A stretch of DNA of 64,000 bases from Paenarthrobacter histidinolovorans (lineage in GTDB: Bacteria > Actinomycetota > Actinomycetes > Actinomycetales > Micrococcaceae): contig NZ_BMPM01000005.1 of NCBI RefSeq assembly GCF_014647595.1, positions 293,784-357,783 of the forward strand. The letters run 5' to 3'. The notes under the pieces were generated by a model. It had not been told where the DNA came from. It was given only the letters and a program-made list of their open reading frames with translations, and made no database searches. Every line of letters starts with the position of its first letter. Position 1 is the stretch's first letter. Below, in pieces: positions 32,436 through 40,364 of the stretch. The position numbers and the translations under genes are program-made.

Positions 32436-34010
32436 TTAGTCCTGCAAATCCTCCAGGACGGCCATGGCGGCGTTGTGGCCGCCCAGTCCACTGACTCCGC
32501 CCCCGCGCCGGGCACCTGCACCGCACAGGAAGATGTTCGGGTAGCCCGTTGCGACGCCCCACCGTTCAGCAGGGGAGGCCCGCGGCTCGTCATCCTCCAG
32601 GAAGGGCCACTGCAGCTTGCCGTGGAAGATATTGCCCCCGGACATGTTCAGGGCGTGCTCAAGGTCAAGGGTGGTCTTGGCTTCGATGCAAGGGTTTCCG
32701 TCGGCGCCTGTGAGCAGAAGGTCCTCGATGGGTTCGGCCAGGACCGAGTTCAGCGATTCGAGGACGGCGGCCTGGAGCTTGGCGCGCATCCCGTGGTTGT
32801 TTTCTTCCGTCACCAGCCGGTCCGGGGTGTGCAACCCGAACACCGTCAATGTGTGCGTTCCGGCGGCCGCGAGCTCCCCGGAAAGGATGCTGGGATCAGT
32901 CAATGAGTGGCAGTAGATCTCGCAGGGGAGTGGGCTGGGTATCTGCCCGTCGGTGGCCGCACGGTGCGCGTCGGCAAGCTGCTGGTACGTCTCGTTGATG
33001 TGGAAGGTCCCGCCGAAGGCGGCCTCGGGAGTGACCGTGGCATCCCGAAGCTTTGGAAGGCGCTTCAGGAGCAGGTTCACCTTGATCTGCGCCCCTTCGG
33101 GCCGGCTGATTTCCTGCGGTGACGGCACTCCCACAAGGTCCTGCAGCACCCACGGCGAAACGTTGGCGAGGATACGCCGGCCTTGGAAAATGTGTTCGCT
33201 GCCGTCGCGCCGGAACCGGACCCCGCCGTCGTCGGAAATGGCTGTTACCTCCGCCGACGGCAGCAGCACCGCCCCGGCATCCCGGGCCGCCCGCTCGAGT
33301 TCGCGGGAAACAGACCCCATGCCGCCCAAGGGTATGTCCCACAGCCCGGTTCCGTTGCCGATCACGTGGTAGAGGAAGCAGCGGTTGGCGTCGAGCGATG
33401 GGTCATCCAGGGATGTGAAGGTGCCGATCAGGGCGTCGGTGGAAACCATGCCCCGGACCAGATCGTGGGTGAGGCGCTCTGTGATGACCTGATCCAGCGG
33501 ATTCTCGATGAAGGCGTTCCAGAGGTTGTCGTCGGCCACCAGGGCCCGGGCTTCCGAGCGGCTGGGCAGTGGTTCGCAAACGGTGGGAAACAAGGCCTGG
33601 GCGAGCTTGCCGGTGTCGGTGTAGAAGCCTTCCAGCGCGGCAAAGTCAGCTCCCGCACCTACGTTTTCGAAGGATTCCCGGCTGGCTTGGGAGTCTCCGC
33701 CGTCGATCAGGAGACCCGTTTCGGGATTTTCGGGGTCCGGCGTGTAGGAGGAGTATCTGCGGCGGGCCAGCGCTATGTTCAGGCCGAGCTCCTGGATAAT
33801 CCGTTGGGGAAGCAGGCTGACCAGGTATGAGTAGCGTGAGAGGCGGGCATCGACGCCCTTGAAGGCGGCCGCTGAAACGGCAGCCCCGCCAAAGTGGTCG
33901 TCCCGCTCCAGGACGGCTACGCTCTTGCCCGCCCGCGCCAAGTAGGCGGCCGCTGTAAGTCCGTTGTGGCCGCCGCCAACAATGACTGCGTCGTAAAGGG
34001 TCTTTTCCAT
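32436..34010 (-). CDS. FAD-dependent oxidoreductase, phytoene desaturase/PYROXD2-like
   Basis: 524 residues. The N-terminal FAD motif is DAVIVGGGHNGLTAAAYLARAG, and the C-terminal FAD-binding segment is YPNIFLCGAGARRGGGVSGLGGHNAAMAVLED, as in CrtI-like amine oxidoreductases. The CrtI hydrophobic membrane face is not pronounced, and no other carotenoid genes are present, so it is better described as a PYROXD2-like protein of unknown substrate. The gene is a single leftward unit with 118 bp between it and the VOC gene start downstream. Confidence 0.8.
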   Translation of the reverse strand: MEKTLYDAVIVGGGHNGLTAAAYLARAGKSVAVLERDDHFGGAAVSAAAFKGVDARLSRYSYLVSLLPQRIIQELGLNIALARRRYSSYTPDPENPETGLLIDGGDSQASRESFENVGAGADFAALEGFYTDTGKLAQALFPTVCEPLPSRSEARALVADDNLWNAFIENPLDQVITERLTHDLVRGMVSTDALIGTFTSLDDPSLDANRCFLYHVIGNGTGLWDIPLGGMGSVSRELERAARDAGAVLLPSAEVTAISDDGGVRFRRDGSEHIFQGRRILANVSPWVLQDLVGVPSPQEISRPEGAQIKVNLLLKRLPKLRDATVTPEAAFGGTFHINETYQQLADAHRAATDGQIPSPLPCEIYCHSLTDPSILSGELAAAGTHTLTVFGLHTPDRLVTEENNHGMRAKLQAAVLESLNSVLAEPIEDLLLTGADGNPCIEAKTTLDLEHALNMSGGNIFHGKLQWPFLEDDEPRASPAERWGVATGYPNIFLCGAGARRGGGVSGLGGHNAAMAVLEDLQD

Positions 34011-34145
34011 AGGGCGAGACTAGACCGGCCGGAGTTCCCGCTTACGGATACTGGTTCGAATGGTAAGGGAAGCTTGGGCTTATCTCCAATGACGTTGTGA
34101 TGAGCGCCACTTCGGCGCGTTGTGGGACTGTTTCACGACGTGCGG

Positions 34146-34176
34146 CGGCGGGCAAGCGCGAGCCGCTTGCCCGCCG
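34146..34176 (-). terminator. Hairpin downstream of the F420-reductase-like gene
   Basis: A 13-bp GC-rich stem (34146-34158 with 34164-34176) with a 5-nt loop; outer bases CACGACG/CGTCGTG can extend it. It lies 11 bp past the stop of the leftward gene at 34188. Confidence 0.65.
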
Positions 34177-34187
34177 TCGTGCCTGCC

Positions 34188-34829
34188 CTAGACGGTACGG
34201 TCCGCCTTGGCGAGGTTCTCTTCAAGCTCGGCGGCGTTCTGCCGGATGACGTAAGCCGGGCGGTCGCGCTCCACCCGCCAGCTGTCCGCAAGGGGTCCAA
34301 TGTTGACGGTGTCGAAACCGAATTCGTCGTAAAGCCTGGTGACGAGCTCCGCTGCTTCCGGGAAGTCACTGGCGGTTGCCAGGGCGCGACGGTTCGGCGT
34401 CCCCGCGGGAGTGCCGTCCGTAGTGATGTCCTTGGCGAAGATGTGGTTGAAGCCCTTTGCCACCTTCGAGGTGGGGAGGTGCTTCTGGAGCAGGCCGGAC
34501 GTGGTTGCTTCACCGTTGTCCAGCTCGGGAATGCGTCCGTCGCGCTCCCAGTAGTAGTTGTTCGTGTCGATAACCACCTTGCCTTCGAGTGGCTGGGCGG
34601 GAACGTCCCGGTAGTTCTTCAGAGGGACGGTCACGACGGCGAAATCGCCCGCCGCTGCCGCTTCGGCCGCCGTCGCGGCCCGGGCGCGCGGCCCCAGTTC
34701 CGCGACGAGGTCACCGAGGGTTTCGGGTCCGCGTGAGTTGCTGATCACGACGTCGTAGCCGAGTTCCACCGCCTTGCGTGCAACCTGGCTGCCAATGTGT
34801 CCTGCACCGATAATTCCGATTGTTGTCAT
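34188..34829 (-). CDS. NADPH-dependent F420 reductase-family oxidoreductase (NAD-binding)
   Basis: 213 residues starting MTTIGIIGAGHIGSQVARKAVELG, a complete Rossmann GxGxxG at the very N-terminus, which fixes the start. SNSRGPETL at the end of the second strand favours NADPH. Blocks such as VIDTNNYYWERDG and KGFNHIFAKDITTDG match the F420:NADP reductase/pyrroline-5-carboxylate reductase-like group (COG2085). The usual substrate is a cofactor or small ketone, and no partner gene is nearby. It is divergent from the DUF1508 gene. Confidence 0.78.
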   Translation of the reverse strand: MTTIGIIGAGHIGSQVARKAVELGYDVVISNSRGPETLGDLVAELGPRARAATAAEAAAAGDFAVVTVPLKNYRDVPAQPLEGKVVIDTNNYYWERDGRIPELDNGEATTSGLLQKHLPTSKVAKGFNHIFAKDITTDGTPAGTPNRRALATASDFPEAAELVTRLYDEFGFDTVNIGPLADSWRVERDRPAYVIRQNAAELEENLAKADRTV

Positions 34830-34893
34830 ATCCACGCCAACAAGAACTTGCAGGCGCCTATTTCCCGCGTTACGGATTATTTCCAAAGGCCTA

Positions 34894-34911
34894 TACTAAG
34901 TAGTCTTACTA
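34894..34911. promoter_or_regulatory. Palindromic motif TACTAAG-TAGT-CTTACTA with overlapping -10
   Basis: 7-bp arms with one mismatch, 33 bp upstream of the DUF1508 start. A TATACT at 34892-34897 could be a -10 element overlapping the motif, which would suit a repressor site. TACTAAG is also repeated directly with a 13-bp period. Confidence 0.45.
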
Positions 34912-34943
34912 AGCTGTTTTTCATCGAAAACGAGGAGGTAGCG

Positions 34944-35225
34944 ATGGCCGGCCGTTTGGAACTGGTGGAAACGCCCGATGGGGGATATCGGATTTTGATG
35001 GTGGATGGCGGGGATTGCCTGATGGGTTTGTCCAAGCGGTTCTCCACGGTGGATGACGCCGTGGAGGGGGTGGCCGCCATCCGGGAAGTGGCGGGTACGG
35101 GCCTGCTGCAAACCGGCTCCGCGGAGCGGTACGCCGTGCTGATGCTGGAAGAGCCGGTGATTGATTCCGCGCTCGCCGCCCAAGGGGTGCGGGCACAACC
35201 GAAGGTGGCCAACTGTGGCAACTGA
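34944..35225 (+). CDS. DUF1508 (YegP-like) domain protein
   Basis: 93 residues with the single-repeat DUF1508 pattern: RLELVETPDGGYRILMVDGGD, then SKRFSTVDDAVEGVAAIREVA. An excellent GAGGAGG site precedes the ATG. The following HAD phosphatase gene starts inside its last 11 bases, so the two are translationally coupled. The role of DUF1508 proteins is not established. Confidence 0.75.
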   Translation: MAGRLELVETPDGGYRILMVDGGDCLMGLSKRFSTVDDAVEGVAAIREVAGTGLLQTGSAERYAVLMLEEPVIDSALAAQGVRAQPKVANCGN

Positions 35226-35898
35226 TGCGACGTCTAAGAAGCGCGGTGTCCTGTTCGATGTGGACGGCACCCTGATCGATTCGAGTTACTTCCATGCCAT
35301 GGCGTGGTGGCAGGCCTTCCGGCGGGAGGGGTTGGACGTCGAAATGTCGGCCATCCACCGCCGCGTGGGCATGGGCGGCGACCGGCTCATCCAGAGCCTC
35401 GTCGAGGAGTCCTCCGAGGATTTACTGGAAGACCTGAAGTCCTCGCACAGTGCGGTTTTCTCGACTTTCTGGCCTTCCCTGCGCACCTTCGAATCCGCCC
35501 GGGATCTCCTGGCGGCATGCTCGGAGGCCGGGCTGGCTGTTGGCTTGGCGTCCTCGGCGCAGGACCGCGACCTTGAGGTCAGCCGCAGGCTCCTCGACGC
35601 CGGATCCTCCATTGACGCGTGGACGAGCTCCAACGATGCCAAAGAGAGCAAGCCCGCGCCCGACATCCTGGAAGCGTGCCTGGAGAAGCTGAACCTGAGC
35701 CCGGAGGATGTTGTCTTCGTGGGCGACGCGGTGTGGGACGTAAAGGCCGGCTCGGCCATCGGCGTTCCGGTGATCGCCCTGACCTGCGGCGGAATCAGCG
35801 AGGCCGAACTGCGCGACGCCGGCGCCGCGGAAGTCTATGACAATCCGCGGCACCTGCTCGAAAACCTTGAGAACAGCCTCATTGGCAAGCTGATTTAG
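35215..35898 (+). CDS. HAD-superfamily hydrolase (beta-phosphoglucomutase/phosphatase-like)
   Basis: 227 residues from a GTG at 35215, with GAAGG 8 nt upstream. HAD motifs are complete: FDVDGTLIDS (nucleophile and acid Asp), SSAQDRD (motif II), SKPAPDI (Lys) and VGDAVWDVKAG (motif IV Asp pair). The cap region between motifs I and II is helical, as in C1-capped phosphatases. The substrate is not predictable. Its stop overlaps the stop region of the convergent gene by 4 bp. Confidence 0.85.
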   Translation: MATDATSKKRGVLFDVDGTLIDSSYFHAMAWWQAFRREGLDVEMSAIHRRVGMGGDRLIQSLVEESSEDLLEDLKSSHSAVFSTFWPSLRTFESARDLLAACSEAGLAVGLASSAQDRDLEVSRRLLDAGSSIDAWTSSNDAKESKPAPDILEACLEKLNLSPEDVVFVGDAVWDVKAGSAIGVPVIALTCGGISEAELRDAGAAEVYDNPRHLLENLENSLIGKLI

Positions 35899-36314
35899 CG
35901 TTCCCCGCTGATTCCCTTGTCCCGTCCGCGCCGGTTCCGCAGGGTCCACACAATCAGCGCAATGATGATCAGTGCCGCAACGCCCGCCAATACCCACGGC
36001 ACGGCACTGGTGCGGGTCTGCTCCTGGGGATCGGATTCTCCGGTTCCCGGGTTGGCGGGTCCGCTGCCCGCGGGGTTGGGCGTGCTCGGCTGTCCCGACG
36101 ACGGCCCGGGGTTGGTGGGGGTCTGCGTTGACGGGCCCGATGGGTTGCTTGCATCCGGTGAGGGCGTTGCCGTGGTGGCGGCTACGCTGCCCTGCGCGTG
36201 GACGGTGGTTGTGGCTGCCGCCGGGGCTGCGGCGTTTGCTGCGGCGGTGGTGGATGCCATCGACCCGGCAAAAAGGGCCAAGGCGGCTGACGTCATGGCT
36301 AATTTACGAAGCAT
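35895..36314 (-). CDS. Small envelope protein: signal peptide, Pro/Ser/Thr-rich stalk, C-terminal TM
   Basis: 139 residues. N-terminal signal sequence MLRKLAMTSAALALFAGSMA, a low-complexity Pro/Thr/Ser/Gly region (about 50-100), then one TM helix (VPWVLAGVAALIIIALIVWTL) and a basic tail. It is laid out like cell-wall anchored proteins but has no LPXTG motif. AGGAG precedes the ATG. The palindromic GTAAG-CATA-CTGAC motif lies 45 bp upstream. Confidence 0.65.
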   Translation of the reverse strand: MLRKLAMTSAALALFAGSMASTTAAANAAAPAAATTTVHAQGSVAATTATPSPDASNPSGPSTQTPTNPGPSSGQPSTPNPAGSGPANPGTGESDPQEQTRTSAVPWVLAGVAALIIIALIVWTLRNRRGRDKGISGER

Positions 36315-36536
36315 CGGTATCTCCTGAGTAGGGGGCGTGTCCGCGAATCCTCATACTCGTAAGCATACTGACTAAATCGTCGCCGGTGGATGGTCCCTTT
36401 GGGTGCCGCTTCAGGACTTCGCCCGCGAGATCCTCGACGTCGATAGCTTTGTCGATCTTGGGAACAGTTTTTAGGAAACCTGTAGTGATTGCGTCCGACC
36501 AAGCACTCAGAACCCCCAGGCGGCAGCGCTTTGATC
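36304..36536 (-). pseudogene. Coding-like remnant without a start codon
   Basis: The leftward frame from the stop at about 36536 to TAA at 36304-36306 gives about 76 codons with a protein-like composition (FLKTVPKIDKAIDVEDLAGE, then VLKRHPKGPSTGDDLVSML) but no ATG or GTG with a ribosome binding site. It overlaps the promoter and first codons of the envelope gene. It is best read as the 3' end of a gene truncated when the adjacent recombinase region arrived. It could also be chance. Confidence 0.3.
36359..36372. promoter_or_regulatory. Palindromic motif GTAAG-CATA-CTGAC
   Basis: 5-bp arms with one mismatch around CATA, 45 bp upstream of the envelope-protein ATG. It is the third occurrence of the same motif type in the window (others at 30467 and 34894). 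Confidence 0.4.
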
Positions 36537-36643
36537 ACGCTGAATACGCTGGGCGAACTGTTTTCCTGTGACTTTCGGCGCTAAATGGCGGTCTTTTTGC
36601 GGCACTATTTGGCGCGTTCCCGGCAGGAGGCGCCGCATCGGTC

Positions 36644-37210
36644 TCAGATGGTGCGCCTTTGGAGCTCGCGGTACACCGTGGTCCGTGACACCCGGAACAG
36701 CTCGGCCAGTTCGGCCTGCGTATGCTCGCCGGCGTCATGCAGTGTCAGAAGGTGCTTCCGCTGTGTCTTGGACAACTTTGGTTGCTTGCCTTTTAGCCGC
36801 CCCTTGGCTTTTGCTACCGCCATGCCCTCGCGGGTGCGCATCCGGATCAGATCCGCCTCAAACTCGGCCACCATTCCCAGGACGTTGAACAGCAGACGGC
36901 CTACCGGGTCAGTTGGGTCGTGGGTGCTTCCACCGAGACTAAGCACAACCCCCTTAGCTGTTAGCTCATCGGCAATGTCCCTGGCATCAGATAGAGAGCG
37001 CGCCAGCCGGTCGAGCTTGGTCACCACGAGCGTATCGCCGGCCCGGCAGGCCGCCATTGCTTGACGGAGACCTGGGCGCACTCGATTCGCTCCCGTGAGT
37101 CCGTGATCGACGAAGATCTGGGTCTCTTCCACACCCAAAGCAACGAGGGCATTGCGTTGGGCAGTGAGGTCCTGGTCGTTCGTCGAGACCCGTGCATAAC
37201 CGATCTTCAT
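36644..37210 (-). CDS. Serine site-specific recombinase (resolvase/invertase family)
   Basis: 188 residues from MKIGYARVSTNDQDL, the exact start of Tn3 resolvase/Hin-type proteins. The catalytic Ser is in YARVST, the Arg-rich active-site block is KLDRLARSLSD, and the dimer helix is LLFNVLGMVAEFEADLIRMRT. The C-terminal HTH is LSKTQRKHLLTLHDAGEHTQAELAELFRVSRTTVYREL (starts near 140), complete. It borders an island of small orphan genes and no transposase is seen nearby, so it may be a relic of a transposon or an active invertase/resolvase. An imperfect inverted repeat (36578-36586 with 36607-36615) lies just downstream and could be a recombination site or terminator. Confidence 0.88.
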   Translation of the reverse strand: MKIGYARVSTNDQDLTAQRNALVALGVEETQIFVDHGLTGANRVRPGLRQAMAACRAGDTLVVTKLDRLARSLSDARDIADELTAKGVVLSLGGSTHDPTDPVGRLLFNVLGMVAEFEADLIRMRTREGMAVAKAKGRLKGKQPKLSKTQRKHLLTLHDAGEHTQAELAELFRVSRTTVYRELQRRTI

Positions 37211-37461
37211 TCCAGTCATAAGGAACATGGTTGCAGTAATCCCCCCCCGTCACCGTGCATTTCATCGTGCGGGTCTTACGTACATGGCCCATGCCAGCAA
37301 TGGCGCAGAGCGTTGCGACAGGCTTTGGCAGCACGGTGATCGACCGGCTTACGGGCACGTCCTCAGAGGAACATTTCACGCACGATGCCGCGTTGCCTGC
37401 GTTGTTGGTAGGTTTACGATCAGATGCTGGAGGGTCCTAAGACGAAAGATGGTGCTCACGC
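37211..37461. other. Intergenic region between recombinase and LRR gene
   Basis: Divergent spacer of 251 bp. It holds a run of eight or nine C around 37241 and short coding-like stretches on both strands (for example a plus-strand frame 37255-37440) with no ribosome binding site or known domain. Promoters for both flanking genes must lie here; no clear -35/-10 pair was recognised. Confidence 0.4.
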
Positions 37462-38316
37462 ATGGAACCAGGTCCCCAGAACCTGTTGGAGCTGAGACAG
37501 GCGGGGGACGCGAAGCCCTTTGGGTTCCTTGACCTCGTCGCCCCGCAAGTCGGTGGCGGGAAACTTAGTCCAGAAGATCTCTCACAAATCGAGGCACATC
37601 CTGATGCAACCACCCTTCGTATCAGTGGGCTGAGCCAAGCCGCATTTGAGCGCTTGGTCTCCAACTACGGGAACCAGTTCACAGCAATTGAATTCTGGAA
37701 GTGCCCCAGGATTAATGACCTCACCCCGATCGAGGATTTGTCAGAGCTCCGAATGGTCTCGTTCTACTGGAACCAGCGGTGCACTCGCCTATGGGACCTT
37801 TCGCGCACGCCGCTTCTGACTGCGCTACGTGTTGAAGATTTCAACCGGCTCCATCGGCTGGACGACCTCGTGGCAGGGCATGAACTGAAGGAACTCATTC
37901 TCGGCGACGCAGTGTGGGACAAAACCACTTTTGAGACGCTAGAGCCCTTAGCAGAGTTGACTGGATTACGGAGTCTAAGCCTGCTTCCGAAACGCATCGA
38001 CAACGGACGGATCCAGCCGCTTGGGAAGCTTACCAACCTTGAAAATCTGCGGATCCCCTTCAACATGTTCACGACAGAACAGATTGCGTGGCTCCGAGCC
38101 CGCCTTCCAGAAACGACGAAATCAGAAGCACTGAATGCCCTCCTCCCTTTAGAAAAGCCCTTTGACGTCGACGGCAAGTCCCTTGATGTTCTTCTGATCG
38201 GGAAACGTATGCCATGGCTGAACTCCGAACAGAACGCGGCAAGAATAGCCAAGCACGAGTCCAGGTTTCAGGAAATGGTAGCCAATTTTCGAAGCGACCC
38301 AACTCTTGAGCCGTAA
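37462..38316 (+). CDS. Leucine-rich-repeat-like protein of unknown function
   Basis: 284 residues without signal peptide or TM. Several imperfect leucine-rich units are visible between residues 85 and 200 (DLTPIEDLSELRMVSF, RTPLLTALRVEDF, LTGLRSLSLLP, LTNLENLRIPFN). Codon choice looks less GC3-rich than that of the neighbouring catabolic genes. Proteins of this design occur as immunity proteins for polymorphic toxins, which matches the DUF4265 neighbour, but no toxin gene is present. ATG with weak upstream AAGACGAAAG. Confidence 0.65.
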   Translation: MEPGPQNLLELRQAGDAKPFGFLDLVAPQVGGGKLSPEDLSQIEAHPDATTLRISGLSQAAFERLVSNYGNQFTAIEFWKCPRINDLTPIEDLSELRMVSFYWNQRCTRLWDLSRTPLLTALRVEDFNRLHRLDDLVAGHELKELILGDAVWDKTTFETLEPLAELTGLRSLSLLPKRIDNGRIQPLGKLTNLENLRIPFNMFTTEQIAWLRARLPETTKSEALNALLPLEKPFDVDGKSLDVLLIGKRMPWLNSEQNAARIAKHESRFQEMVANFRSDPTLEP

Positions 38317-38393
38317 GCGATCCCTCGTCGGACACAGGAATGCATGCCCGCTGGAGCGCTCTCATGGATGCGTTCGTTGGGTAGTCTCAGCTG

Positions 38394-38909
38394 GTGACTG
38401 ACTACCGGCAACATCCCAGCGTCGTGGCACACTGGCGCGATGGTTCACTCCAGCCCCTTCCAGAAGCTCAGGAAGCGCAAGAGACCATATGGTTCGCGGT
38501 GCCCCCTGAACCTGACACGGAGCAGATGTGGGAGGGTCTTCGCGGTCGCTTGGAAGAGGACGGCACAGCGACTGTCTTGGCAGTCCCCGCTTATCTCTAT
38601 GACGTCAACTTTGGCGACGGCGTGAATGTGATGCGATCGGCGGAGAATGCCCTTGTTGTCACCGGAGTGGAGCGCGACGCTCGCAACTTCGCATTCAGAG
38701 TGCTGCTGAAATCGGATGACCCCAACGCGTGGCAGCCCCTGGCCTCTGAAGTTGCCGAGCAAGGTTGCCTCCTCGATTTCATCTCTCCGCGGTTCTTCGC
38801 CATATCTTGCGGCGAGCCCCAGGCGCAGGAAGTCGCCGACAGATTGTTCGCACTGGAACGCGATGGCGTCCTTCATTATGAGACCGGCCGAACACAACAG
38901 GTGAAGTAG
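38394..38909 (+). CDS. DUF4265-like protein, possible immunity protein
   Basis: 171 residues from a GTG. The block TIWFAVPPE, then AVPAYLYDVNFGDGVNV, then ENALVVTGVERDARNFAFRVLL matches the DUF4265 layout (W-F-x-V, F/Y-x-Y-x-V-x-x-GD). That family is soluble and is often found among toxin-immunity loci. The second half (FISPRFFAISCGEPQAQEVADRLFALERDGVLHYE) is a ferredoxin-like ending. It follows the LRR gene by 77 bp on the same strand. Confidence 0.6.
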   Translation: MTDYRQHPSVVAHWRDGSLQPLPEAQEAQETIWFAVPPEPDTEQMWEGLRGRLEEDGTATVLAVPAYLYDVNFGDGVNVMRSAENALVVTGVERDARNFAFRVLLKSDDPNAWQPLASEVAEQGCLLDFISPRFFAISCGEPQAQEVADRLFALERDGVLHYETGRTQQVK

Positions 38910-38929
38910 GCAGCCGACGGAACTGGTGT

Positions 38930-38951
38930 CCGTTGAAGGATCCTTTAGCGG
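38930..38951. repeat. 22-bp hairpin motif around GGATCC, repeated in the island
   Basis: CCGTTGAAGGATCCTTTAGCGG is self-complementary with two G-T wobbles. The right half recurs at 39440-39457 (AGGGATCCTTTAACGGG), and a related CCGTTAGCGGACAC is at about 40021-40034. It may be a small repeat that marks gene-cassette boundaries. Confidence 0.5.
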
Positions 38952-39060
38952 GCGCTGATTGGGTAGTCGAAAATGTTTGCCGAGGTCCGTTCCTGCTGCG
39001 CTGTGGAATGCGGAATCATGCTCCACCGGGCTGGCTCATTGAAAATGGAAGAATGTGGCC

Positions 39061-39429
39061 ATGATTAGTACCTGCCGTGGGCTGATGGTAGCGGCTCTCG
39101 TTTCTTATGGAGAGGAGAAAGCAGCCGGATGGGCGCGCAAAGCATCTGTCGAGGAACTGCAAAGAACTCTCACGGTCGCCGAGTGGATTCTGCACTTTGG
39201 CCCCCACCCGAAAAGTGGGGCAAGCATGCTCATAGACAACGCAGTCGCCCTAGCGGGAGTGTATGTTCACGAAGGCTCTCCGCGTGATCTCAGCCGGAAG
39301 CGACGAGACCTCAGAGCCTGGAAACAGGCGAGAGACGACGACAGCGGAGTCATGGGCCAAGCGGTGAAGGGAGCGGATAACTACGATGCGGTGGGTTCAG
39401 ACGCTCGGAGCTTTTGGTCACGGGAATAA
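39061..39429 (+). CDS. Small protein of unknown function
   Basis: 122 residues from ATG (MISTCRGLMVAALVSYGEEK); a GTG six bases upstream is also in frame. Soluble and mostly helical, with HFGPHPKSGASMLIDNAVALAGVYVHEG in the middle (starts near residue 45). No domain recognised. It sits alone in the accessory island between 38-40 kb. Confidence 0.45.
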   Translation: MISTCRGLMVAALVSYGEEKAAGWARKASVEELQRTLTVAEWILHFGPHPKSGASMLIDNAVALAGVYVHEGSPRDLSRKRRDLRAWKQARDDDSGVMGQAVKGADNYDAVGSDARSFWSRE

Positions 39430-39503
39430 GTGTGCGGTGAGGGATCCTTTAACGGGAGGGCTGGCTCTGCAAGGGACGGGGCTTTGACGGTGTCCTTTTG
39501 TAT

Positions 39504-39968
39504 CTAGCTTATTGTGAACAGGTCTGCTGAAGTGGCGTAGCGAATGACTGGGGCGCCTGTTGACCCCTCGTCTCTGAGCACGACGTCTCGACGAAGAGTC
39601 GCTCCGAGCTTGCGCATCAAGTTGGCAAGCCCGTCCATTGCGGCCTGGTTGATGAGTTCCCGAAGGTCGACGTCAAAATATACGCCGTCGGGCCCTGGGA
39701 AGAAGTTGACACGCACTCCGTCAATCGGCCAGACGGCAATGATCTCAAACTCGGCAAGACCATGCCTATTGGGTGGAAGCGGTGAATGGCCATCGCTGGT
39801 CGTCACTTTCCAATCGCTGTCGTGCAGCATCGCAAACAGCACATCCCAGTCCTGTTCCGCACTCCCGACCACTTCTCCATCAGGGAGTACGCCGGGATCA
39901 TCCCCGAAAGCTCTATGGACGCGCGCCCAATCAAGTTCAGATCTCATGAGAACCATGATGGCGCACAT
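39504..39968 (-). CDS. Small soluble protein of unknown function, immunity-like
   Basis: 154 residues in the open frame; the ATG giving MRSELDWARVHRAFGDDPG at about 39944 is the more likely start (146 residues). Acidic and soluble, with an alpha/beta pattern (VRVNFFPGPDGVYFDVDLREL, starting near residue 85). No known domain. Size and composition resemble orphan immunity proteins, consistent with the neighbours, but this is inference only. Confidence 0.45.
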   Translation of the reverse strand: MCAIMVLMRSELDWARVHRAFGDDPGVLPDGEVVGSAEQDWDVLFAMLHDSDWKVTTSDGHSPLPPNRHGLAEFEIIAVWPIDGVRVNFFPGPDGVYFDVDLRELINQAAMDGLANLMRKLGATLRRDVVLRDEGSTGAPVIRYATSADLFTIS

Positions 39969-40045
39969 TAGGAGGCTGTCAGTCTTTTCCTACGCGCCCC
40001 CTAATATGTCCGCATAGCCATCCGTTAGCGGACACACGCAGTGAA

Positions 40046-40324
40046 CTAGGGCAGGTCGTGCCACGCCTGTCCGAACTCTGCCTCGGTAACAGCCCATAGC
40101 TGCCACTCATCTAGCGGAGCCAGCGGCTCCTGCGCCAGAAGACCAAATTCGTCCTCTACATGTCCAGGGTCATAACGAAGAGTCGGGCCAGAATCGTAAA
40201 CCTCGATCTGGCGACTCGGCCGGCCGTCGTCCCCGACTTCGAAGTAATAAGTGGCGGGACCCCACGAGGAATACTGGTCGCCTCGGGACTCGTTCCACGG
40301 CCTCCGGTAGTAGTGAGTTGCCAT
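40046..40324 (-). CDS. Conserved small actinobacterial protein
   Basis: 92 residues starting MATHYYRRPWNESRGDQYSS. It contains WGPATYYFEVGDDG and RQIEVYDSGPTLRYDPGHVE, a pattern I recognise from small uncharacterised actinobacterial proteins. The upstream in-frame extension belongs to the preceding broken gene in another frame. It starts 40 bp after the end of that gene and probably formed a two-gene unit with it. Confidence 0.65.
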   Translation of the reverse strand: MATHYYRRPWNESRGDQYSSWGPATYYFEVGDDGRPSRQIEVYDSGPTLRYDPGHVEDEFGLLAQEPLAPLDEWQLWAVTEAEFGQAWHDLP

Positions 40325-40364
40325 GAGAGCAGTGTGCCCTATTTCCTGTACCCCAAGGGATGGC

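Noticed and set aside
32436..34010. Carotenoid phytoene desaturase (crtI)
   Set aside because: No other crt genes nearby, and the sequence pattern fits the PYROXD2-like group better.
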